DNA of 6,171 bases from an uncultured Actinomycetes bacterium (GTDB taxonomy: Bacteria > Actinomycetota > Acidimicrobiia > Acidimicrobiales > Acidimicrobilacustridaceae), in NCBI GenBank assembly GCA_945957335.1, contig CAMFLJ010000232.1, forward strand, positions 1 to 6,171, given 5' to 3'. Position numbers and translations under genes: made by a program. The notes beneath the pieces are model-generated. The model was given only the letters and a program-made list of their open reading frames with translations, was not told the origin of the DNA and did no database searches. Below, piece after piece: positions 1 through 4,560 of this stretch (positions are counted from its first letter, which is position 1; each line of letters starts with the position of its first letter).

Positions 1-403
1 CGTCGCCGGTGGGCTGGAGGCGGCGGGCGATGGCCCAGAGCGTGTCGCCCGGCTGGACGACCACCACGGCCGACGCCGACGAGGTGGAGGCGCCGGCGTC
101 GGCCGGGTGGAGGGGTTCGGCGGTCGACGCCGGCCCGGAGGCGGCAGCGTCGGCGCCGAGGAGGCGGACGGCCCCGACGGATGCGAGGGCCAGCAGCGCG
201 GCCACGGCGAGGCCGGCGGCGACCAGGAGCAGCGCCCGGCGCAGGCCGTGGCCGGTGCGGGCGGCCGAGCGGCCCCCCTCGACCAGGCGCAGCTGGGGGC
301 GGCCCGTGGGGGTGGCGCCGGGCTGGTTCCAGGGGGCGGTGCCCGGGAACGAGGTGCCGGCGAGAGCGGTGAGTTCGGTTCGGGGCGAGAGGACGGCAGC
401 CAT
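1..403 (-). CDS. LysM-domain membrane protein, probable SOS-induced cell division suppressor (C-terminus missing)
   Basis: The ATG at 403 opens a frame that stays open to the left edge, giving 134 residues of a longer protein. A GGAGA ribosome binding site lies at 413-417, 9 nt before the start. About 55 N-terminal residues are polar and Pro/Gly-rich, with basic residues just before a hydrophobic membrane segment at about 56-79 (LLLVAAGLAVAALLALA). An Ala/Ser/Thr-rich linker follows. At about 113 a LysM domain begins (VVVQPGDTLWAIARRL), a peptidoglycan-binding fold that should lie outside the membrane. In actinobacteria a LysM protein is commonly divergent from lexA (mycobacterial ChiZ/Rv2719c, corynebacterial DivS) and, like Bacillus YneA, delays division after DNA damage. 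That role is inferred here from the domain order, the position next to lexA and the LexA boxes upstream. The fragment cannot show whether a catalytic domain follows. A generic LysM protein without an SOS role remains possible. Confidence 0.8.
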   Translation of the reverse strand, partial: MAAVLSPRTELTALAGTSFPGTAPWNQPGATPTGRPQLRLVEGGRSAARTGHGLRRALLLVAAGLAVAALLALASVGAVRLLGADAAASGPASTAEPLHPADAGASTSSASAVVVVQPGDTLWAIARRLQPTGD

Positions 404-426
404 GGGGATCAGTCTCCACAGGGGGT

Positions 427-441
427 GTGACAGTCGGTCAC
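427..441. other. Small perfect inverted repeat in the LysM-gene leader
   Basis: GTGAC-N5-GTCAC is a perfect 5-bp inverted repeat, 24 to 38 bp upstream of the LysM gene start. It could be a small leader hairpin or a binding site for a second regulator. It does not match the LexA consensus. Chance occurrence is plausible at this arm length. Confidence 0.25.
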
Positions 442-469
442 GGAGGGGTGCGGGCGGGGCCGGTGGCGG

Positions 470-483
470 CGAACGCCCGTTCG
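470..483. promoter_or_regulatory. LexA (SOS) box 1, perfect palindrome
   Basis: CGAACGCCCGTTCG matches the Gram-positive/actinobacterial LexA consensus CGAAC-N4-GTTCG at all ten defined bases. It lies 66 bp upstream of the LysM gene start and about 215 bp from the lexA start, so it is best placed to repress the minus-strand gene. Assignment is by consensus and by position between lexA and a likely SOS gene. Confidence 0.9.
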
Positions 484-502
484 TCGGAGCGACAGCGAAC
501 CA

Positions 503-516
503 CGAACACCCGTACG
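503..516. promoter_or_regulatory. LexA (SOS) box 2, one mismatch
   Basis: CGAACACCCGTACG matches nine of ten defined positions of CGAAC-N4-GTTCG. An extra half-site, CGAAC at 496-500, lies 7 bp to its left in the same orientation. On the minus strand, TTGACC (518-523) sits just upstream and is a possible -35 element for the LysM gene, which would put this box in the promoter spacer. I see no convincing -10 hexamer for that promoter, so its exact position is uncertain. Confidence 0.8.
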
Positions 517-533
517 AGGTCAAGAGGTTCTTC

Positions 534-547
534 CGAACGGGTGTTTG
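534..547. promoter_or_regulatory. LexA (SOS) box 3, one mismatch, overlapping the lexA -35
   Basis: CGAACGGGTGTTTG matches nine of ten defined positions of CGAAC-N4-GTTCG. Its right end overlaps the putative lexA -35 hexamer at 545-550, the expected arrangement for autorepression. A second inverted pair, GTTC-TTCC-GAAC (527-538), shares its left half-site. Confidence 0.78.
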
Positions 548-574
548 CACCGGGGTGGCGCGCTGTTGTACGGT
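545..574 (+). promoter_or_regulatory. Probable lexA promoter
   Basis: TTGCAC (545-550) and TACGGT (569-574) are separated by 18 bp and fit a housekeeping-sigma promoter, with the actinobacterial -10 pattern TAnnnT. The start of transcription would fall near 580, leaving a leader of about 117 nt that is C-rich and contains short GC hairpins. SOS box 3 overlaps the -35, so LexA binding would block RNA polymerase. The call rests on sequence match and fit with the box only. Confidence 0.55.
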
Positions 575-687
575 CCTCCATACAGGCGTTCGCCGGCCCC
601 GGCCGGCCCTCACCACCGGCCCGGCGCCCCCACCGGCGGGCCCACCGATCGGCTCCGCTCCCCCAATGGGCGGCACCGACGCCACCC

Positions 688-693
688 AGGAGG
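688..693 (+). promoter_or_regulatory. Ribosome binding site fixing the lexA start
   Basis: A perfect AGGAGG lies 4 nt before the ATG at 698. It decides for this start over the open frame that extends further upstream to about 545. Confidence 0.85.
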
Positions 694-697
694 GCAG

Positions 698-1330
698 ATG
701 AGCACGACCAAGCTGACCGCACGGCAGCAGCAGATCCTCGAGATCATCGACCAGCACATCTCCGAGCGCGGCTACCCGCCGTCGGTCCGCGAGATCGGCA
801 AGGCCATCGGCCTCACCTCCCCGTCCAGCGTGCAGAACCACCTCAACCGGCTCAACGAGCTGGGCTACCTGCGCCGCGACCCGGTCAAGCCCCGTGCCCT
901 CGAGGTGCGCTACGACCCCAACTCCGGCGCCTCCGGCGACCGTCGGCCGTTCCGCCACGTGCCCCTCGTGGGCGACGTCGCCGCCGGCACCGACGTGCTG
1001 GCCCAGGAGAACGTCGAGGAGATCCTCCCGGTGCCGTCGGACTTCTGCGGCGACGGCGAGCTCTTCATGCTGCGCGTCCGCGGCGAGTCGATGATCGAGG
1101 CCGGCATCCTCGACGGCGACTTCATCGTCGCCCGGGCCCAGCAGGTGGCCGAGAAGGGCGACATCGTGGTGGCCGGCATCCCCGGCGACGAGGCCACGGT
1201 GAAGACCTACACCCGCAAGGGCAACAAGGTCGTGCTGCTGCCCGCCAACCCGGCGCTCGAGCCGATGGAGTTCGACCCGTCCGAGGTCGCCGTCTACGGC
1301 AAGGTCGTCACGGTGATGCGCAAGCTCTGA
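698..1330 (+). CDS. lexA: LexA repressor, SOS regulator with S24 autoprotease domain
   Basis: This 210-residue protein represses SOS genes and, when RecA filaments form on damaged DNA, cleaves itself and releases its operators. The N-terminal winged helix-turn-helix spans about 5-65 (LTARQQQILEIIDQHISERG, then PPSVREIGKAIGL). The recognition helix includes SPSSVQNHLNRL. The C-terminal S24 protease domain spans about 87-210. The cleavage site is Ala96-Gly97 in VGDVAAGTDV, the nucleophile is Ser131 in RGESM, and the general base is Lys169 in EATVKTY. Spacings match E. coli LexA (34 residues from cleavage-site Gly to Ser, 38 from Ser to Lys against 37). The start is set by AGGAGG at 688. It is divergent from a LysM protein and behind three LexA boxes, so autorepression is expected. 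The gene is intact and ends in a strong hairpin region. Identification is secure. Confidence 0.98.
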   Translation: MSTTKLTARQQQILEIIDQHISERGYPPSVREIGKAIGLTSPSSVQNHLNRLNELGYLRRDPVKPRALEVRYDPNSGASGDRRPFRHVPLVGDVAAGTDVLAQENVEEILPVPSDFCGDGELFMLRVRGESMIEAGILDGDFIVARAQQVAEKGDIVVAGIPGDEATVKTYTRKGNKVVLLPANPALEPMEFDPSEVAVYGKVVTVMRKL

Positions 1331-1338
1331 GCCTTCCA

Positions 1339-1382
1339 CCGAGGGGCGGTGCCGCGGCCTGGCCGCCGGTGCCGCCCCTCGG
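1339..1382. terminator. GC-rich hairpin between convergent genes, probable bidirectional terminator
   Basis: Eleven-base arms, CCGAGGGGCGG (1339-1349) and CCGCCCCTCGG (1372-1382), are perfectly complementary. Between them is a second nested pair, GCGGCC and GGCCGC. The hairpin starts 9 bp after the lexA stop and ends 41 bp from the stop of the convergent kinase gene. There is no T-run on either side, as is common for terminators of high-GC actinobacteria. Both transcripts could use it. Confidence 0.7.
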
Positions 1383-1423
1383 TCGCGCCCAGGGCCGTGC
1401 CCGCGAGCGCGCGGCGGCAGGGC

Positions 1424-1882
1424 TCAGTACTCGAACCACACGAGCTTGCCGCCGCCCTCGAGCGGCTCCCAGCCCCAGTCGAGGGCCAGCCGCTCGACGA
1501 TCTCCAGACCCCGGCCGCTCAGCGCGCCGGGCGCGGCCTGGCGGCGCTCGGGCACCCCGTCGGAGCCGTCGGCGATGCCCACCCGCAGGCGGCCCCCCTC
1601 GACGGACACCAGCTCGATGCTCACCGCGCCGTGACCGTGCTCGACGGCGTTGCTCACCAGCTCCGACACCATCAGCGCCAGGGCCTGCACGTCGGTCGGG
1701 GCGAGCACCCGCTCGTCGGGGAGCACCAGGTCGGCCAGGCGGGTCGCGAAGTGGCGCGCGGTGCTGACGTTGGCGGCGGTGCTCTCGACGGTCAGCATGG
1801 CCGTGGGTGCCACGGCCCCTCCTCGGGTCGGGGTGCCGGACGGGTCCGGCGTGGGGGGTCTCTGCGGGCGCTTGGTGTCCAT
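1424..1882 (-). CDS. RsbW-like anti-sigma factor / serine kinase (HATPase, Bergerat fold)
   Basis: Third gene of the partner-switch operon. Numbered from the ATG at 1882 it has 152 residues. The Bergerat ATP-binding fold is clear: N box VSELVSNAVEHG with Glu74 and Asn78, G1-like box GIADGSDG with Asp105, and G2 box SGRGLEIVERLA at 122-133. The C-terminus WGWEPLEGGGKLVWFEY is the WG...GGK-VWFE ending seen in many actinobacterial RsbW-like proteins. In G1 a Ser stands where the usual D-x-G has Gly, a variant common in that family. The expected role is to bind a sigma factor and to phosphorylate the neighbouring STAS protein. Two starts are possible. The ATG at 1882 is 8 nt after the phosphatase stop with a GGGGG motif 4 nt upstream. 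A GTG at 1813 has a perfect AGGAGG 4 nt upstream and would give 129 residues, starting just before the domain. The extra 23 residues are Pro-rich. The function is well supported; the sigma partner is unknown. Confidence 0.88.
   Translation of the reverse strand: MDTKRPQRPPTPDPSGTPTRGGAVAPTAMLTVESTAANVSTARHFATRLADLVLPDERVLAPTDVQALALMVSELVSNAVEHGHGAVSIELVSVEGGRLRVGIADGSDGVPERRQAAPGALSGRGLEIVERLALDWGWEPLEGGGKLVWFEY
1818..1823 (-). promoter_or_regulatory. Internal ribosome binding site for the alternative kinase start
   Basis: A perfect AGGAGG on the minus strand lies 4 nt before a GTG at 1813-1811, in frame with the kinase gene. Strength and spacing equal those of the lexA site. It argues for a 129-residue kinase, either as the only product or alongside the longer form. 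Confidence 0.5.
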
Positions 1883-1890
1883 GCCGCCCC

Positions 1891-4080
1891 CTAGACCCTG
1901 CCCACCGGGCGGCGCAGGAATGCCAGAACGGTCACGTCGTCGTCGTCGGAGCGGGTCCCCGCGTCCAGCGCCCGGTCGCACAGCGCCCCCGCCGACGGCT
2001 CACCGTCGAGCCCCGACAGGGTGCTCCCGAGGTGGGTGAGGGCGGCGGGGACGTCCTGGCCGCGGCGCTCCACCAGCCCGTCGGAGAACAGGACCATGCC
2101 CTCGCCGGGCGCCAGCACGCCGTCGAGGGCCACCGGGCGCCGGGTCGACGCCAGGCCCAGCGCCGGGCCCCGCAGGTCGTCGACGAGACCGACCCCCGCC
2201 GGGCCGAGGCGCAGGGGCGGCAGGTGACCGGCCGAGGCGGCACGGAAGCGCCCGTCGGTGGGCTCGACGAGGCACACCAGCGCGGTGGCCATCTGCCCCG
2301 GGAGGAGCTGGCGCACGAGGTCGTCGAGCCGGGCCAGCGACTCGGCCGGGCCGTAGGAGGCCATGAGGTAGGCCCGCAGCGCGCTGCGCAGCTGGGCCAT
2401 GATCCCGGCCACCTCGAGCCCGTGGCCCACGGCGTCGCCCACCACGAAGGCGGTGGACCCGTCGGGCAGGTGGAACACGTCGTGCCAGTCGCCGCCGACC
2501 GGGTCGCCGTGGGCCGGCAGGTAGCGCACGGCCACGTCGAAGCCGGCCGAGGTGACCGCCGTGTCGAGCAGGAGGGCCCGCTGCACCGCCTGGCTGGCCT
2601 GGAGCCGCTCGTGGGTCCGGCGGGTGAGCGACGCGGCGAGCTGGGCGCCGAGCTCGGTGGCGGCCCACCGGTCGGCGGTGCTCCACGGCCTGCAGCGCCC
2701 CTCGATCGACTCGACGAACGTGTCGAACGAGCGACGGGGGCCCAGGTGGGCCCGCCCGTCGGCGCCGGTCATCACCTCGTCGGAGCGGGGGTCCCCGGCC
2801 CACTCCACCTCCTGCACCATCTCGGGCCGGTACCAGGCGATCCAGCTGCGCCCTCCCCCGCCGACGGGCACGGCCAGGGCGCCCACGAGGTCGCCGTGGG
2901 CGACCGGCAGCTCGTCGGTGCTCACCGCGTCGTCGGCCCGGGCACCGGGCGGGCGCCCGGCCAGGAGCGAGGCGACGTCGGCCTGCACCGCCGCCGGGTC
3001 GGGCACGGCGCCCACGCAGGCGATGCGGCCGTCGAGGCTCACCACCGCACCGGCGGCCTCGACCAGGTCGAGCAGCTCGGTGCCGGCCGCGGCGAGCGCG
3101 CCGAGGGGGTCGTCGATGCCGTCGAGGGCGCCTCGCAGGGCCCCGACCCGCTCGGAGGCGAGCACCCGGTCGGTGAGGGCCTCGGCCTCGGCGACGGTGA
3201 CGAGCAGCGACGACGCCAGCTCGGCGAGGCCGGTGGCGGCCCGGCGCCGGGCCGGGTCGGGACGGCGGGGGCCGGCCTCGTGGTGGCACGCCACCAGGCC
3301 CCACAGCTCGCCGTCGACCAGCAGGGAGAGCGACATCGACGCGGCGACGCCCATGTTGCGCAGGTACTGGAGGTGCACCGGCGACACCGACCGCAGCCCG
3401 CTGTGGGACAGGTCGATCGGGGCGGTCACCGTCGGGTCGGCGTGCACCAGCGGCGAGGGGCGGTAGCCCACGTCGGCGATCAGCCGGGAGGGGTTGCGGC
3501 GGTAGAGGTCGCGGGCCTGGGCCGGGATGTCGGAGGCGGGGTAGCGCAGGCCGAGGTAGGGAGCGAGGCGAGCGTCGACCGACTCGGCCACGACCTCGCC
3601 GTTCCACTCCGCGTCGAAGCGGTAGGCCATCACCCGGTCGAAGCCGGTGAGCTCCCGCACCTGCACGACGAGGGCGTCGAGCAGCTGGCTCAGGGTGCGC
3701 GCCTGCCACAGCGGCCGCTGGCGCGAGAGCAGCTCGTCGGAGGCCAACGGGGTGGCTCCGACGGGCTCGAGCTCGACGAGCAGGCCCCGCTCGGTGGGAT
3801 GGGCCACGAGGTCGAGTTGGCGCCCGTCGGGCCCGTCGACCTCGAGGATCCGCTCGCCGCGCGCCAGGCGGTCGACCACGGGGCGCCCGAGGGCGTCGGA
3901 CAGGCGACCGCCGAGCACGGCGCGGCCCCCGAGCAGGCCGAGGGGGTCGTCGGAGCGGACGACCACCGTGCCGGCAGCGTCGACGACGACGGCGGTGCCG
4001 AAGGGCTGCACCGCCTCGGGCACGTGGATGGGCTCGTCGGCGCACGCCGCGAGGAGGGCGTCGAGGTCGAGCTCGGCCAT
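1891..4080 (-). CDS. Bacteriophytochrome (PAS-GAF-PHY) fused to a SpoIIE/PP2C serine phosphatase
   Basis: This 729-residue soluble protein has a red/far-red photosensor as input and an RsbU/SpoIIE-type phosphatase as output. The PAS part (about 10-108) has Cys13 in CADEPIHVPEAVQPFG, the biliverdin-linking position of bacteriophytochromes (CEREPIHIPG in Deinococcus). The GAF part (about 122-300) keeps PASDIP (181-186, Asp184), Tyr153, Tyr239, His236 in SPVHLQYLRNMG, and His266 in CHH. The PHY part (about 310-485) has tongue motifs WAGDP (427-431) and PRRSF (448-452). A helical linker (about 475-508) leads to the phosphatase: VGGDWHDVF (Asp531), VGDAVGHG (Asp549), AGHLPPL, FSDGLVE (Asp667) and DDDDVTVL, the expected metal-binding acidic residues. 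No kinase or receiver domain is present. The ATG at 4080 starts 1 nt after the STAS stop with no clear ribosome binding site, suggesting coupled translation. A GTG at 4152 would add 24 unlikely residues. Its expected substrate is the phosphorylated STAS protein. Domains are certain; light control is inference. Confidence 0.95.
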   Translation of the reverse strand: MAELDLDALLAACADEPIHVPEAVQPFGTAVVVDAAGTVVVRSDDPLGLLGGRAVLGGRLSDALGRPVVDRLARGERILEVDGPDGRQLDLVAHPTERGLLVELEPVGATPLASDELLSRQRPLWQARTLSQLLDALVVQVRELTGFDRVMAYRFDAEWNGEVVAESVDARLAPYLGLRYPASDIPAQARDLYRRNPSRLIADVGYRPSPLVHADPTVTAPIDLSHSGLRSVSPVHLQYLRNMGVAASMSLSLLVDGELWGLVACHHEAGPRRPDPARRRAATGLAELASSLLVTVAEAEALTDRVLASERVGALRGALDGIDDPLGALAAAGTELLDLVEAAGAVVSLDGRIACVGAVPDPAAVQADVASLLAGRPPGARADDAVSTDELPVAHGDLVGALAVPVGGGGRSWIAWYRPEMVQEVEWAGDPRSDEVMTGADGRAHLGPRRSFDTFVESIEGRCRPWSTADRWAATELGAQLAASLTRRTHERLQASQAVQRALLLDTAVTSAGFDVAVRYLPAHGDPVGGDWHDVFHLPDGSTAFVVGDAVGHGLEVAGIMAQLRSALRAYLMASYGPAESLARLDDLVRQLLPGQMATALVCLVEPTDGRFRAASAGHLPPLRLGPAGVGLVDDLRGPALGLASTRRPVALDGVLAPGEGMVLFSDGLVERRGQDVPAALTHLGSTLSGLDGEPSAGALCDRALDAGTRSDDDDVTVLAFLRRPVGRV

Positions 4081-4081
4081 G

Positions 4082-4450
4082 TCAGAGCGAACCGAGCGTG
4101 CCGCCCCCGAGGGACAGGGCGTCGGCCGAATCGTGGAGGGGGACGGAGTCACCGACCCCCAGCAGGTCGAGGGTGAAGCGGGCGGCCGAACCGGGGAGGC
4201 ACACGATCGAGAGCAGCACCCCCGCGCACCGGGCGCTCTCGGCGAACCGCACCAGCGAGCGCACGCCCGTGGAGTCGATGAACGTGCACGGGGAGAGGTC
4301 GATCACCACACCCGTGAGGGGCTGGTGGCCGAGGCACGCGTCGAGGGCGGCGTCGAGCCCGGGCGCGGTGGCGAGGTCGAGCTCGCCGTCGACGACGACC
4401 CAGTGCTCGGCACCACGGACGGCCACGTCGAGCCGGAACTCATCTGTCAC
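4082..4450 (-). CDS. STAS-domain anti-sigma factor antagonist (RsbV/SpoIIAA-like)
   Basis: First gene of the partner-switch operon, 122 residues, essentially one STAS domain. Visible landmarks are the early strand with VVVDGELDLATAP (18-30), the hydrophobic strand TGVVIDLSPCTFIDSTGVRSL (46-66) and the later GVLLSIV strand. Ser60 in FIDSTG is the conserved position phosphorylated by RsbW-type kinases; Thr61 follows. When unphosphorylated, such proteins bind the kinase and so release the sigma factor. The start is a GTG with GGAG 6 nt upstream. The frame is open further upstream but the STAS domain begins here. The stop is 1 nt from the phosphatase start, so the two are probably translated together. 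The C-terminal tail ALSLGGGTLGSL is Gly/Ser/Leu-rich and unremarkable. Family assignment is secure; pairing with the two downstream products is inferred from the operon. Confidence 0.92.
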   Translation of the reverse strand: MTDEFRLDVAVRGAEHWVVVDGELDLATAPGLDAALDACLGHQPLTGVVIDLSPCTFIDSTGVRSLVRFAESARCAGVLLSIVCLPGSAARFTLDLLGVGDSVPLHDSADALSLGGGTLGSL

Positions 4451-4467
4451 GTGCTGCTCCACCCGAT

Positions 4468-4484
4468 CCCGGTCCCACACCGGG
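4468..4484 (-). other. Perfect hairpin in the leader of the STAS operon
   Basis: CCCGGT-N5-ACCGGG is a perfect 6-bp inverted repeat lying between the candidate promoter and the ribosome binding site. A second pairing of the same bases (GTCCC with GGGAC, 4472-4486) overlaps it. It could be a leader RNA hairpin or an operator. Confidence 0.35.
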
Positions 4485-4500
4485 ACTTCTCGGGGTCTTG

Positions 4501-4527
4501 CTACCCCGCTGGAGAAGGGTCCAGAAC
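4501..4527 (-). promoter_or_regulatory. Candidate SigB/SigF-type promoter for the partner-switch operon
   Basis: On the minus strand GTTC (4527-4524) is followed by 17 bp and GGGTAG (4506-4501). This resembles the GTTT-N15-17-GGGTA pattern of stress sigma factors of the SigB/SigF family. Transcription would start near 4493, about 43 nt before the STAS start. One -35 base and the last -10 base differ from the best consensus. If real, the operon is transcribed by the kind of sigma factor it controls, as with Bacillus sigB. A read-through from dapE is the alternative. Confidence 0.4.
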
Positions 4528-4540
4528 CGGGAACACCCGG
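4527..4540 (-). terminator. Weak inverted repeat after dapE, possible terminator or operator
   Basis: CCGGG-AACA-CCCGG is a perfect 5-bp inverted repeat 20 nt past the dapE stop, abutting the candidate -35 of the STAS operon. It has no T-run. It may end part of the dapDE transcript or act as an operator for the next operon. Confidence 0.3.
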
Positions 4541-4560
4541 AATCGGGAAGGGTGCTGCGC

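Noticed and set aside
579..592. Possible fourth LexA box CATACAGGCGTTCG
   Set aside because: Only the right half-site matches; the left half has two mismatches, and it is 45 bp from box 3, off the 31-33 bp pattern.
581..697. Riboswitch or attenuator in the lexA leader
   Set aside because: The leader has several short GC hairpins, but they look like composition effects. I see no known aptamer motif, no leader peptide and no T-run.
427..1767. A 446-codon open frame on the plus strand through the promoter region and lexA
   Set aside because: It overlaps lexA in another frame, is Arg/Pro/Ala-rich without domains, and crosses the SOS control region and the terminator hairpin.
4081..4152. Upstream GTG start for the phytochrome protein at 4152
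   Set aside because: It would overlap the STAS gene by 71 bp and add 24 residues unlike phytochrome N-termini. The ATG at 4080 puts the chromophore Cys at residue 13, a normal position.
1807..4176. A 789-codon open frame on the plus strand
   Set aside because: It is antisense to the phytochrome-phosphatase gene, and its product is low-complexity Gly/His/Arg/Val-rich sequence with no recognisable domain. In very GC-rich DNA, long antisense frames are expected because stop codons are rare.
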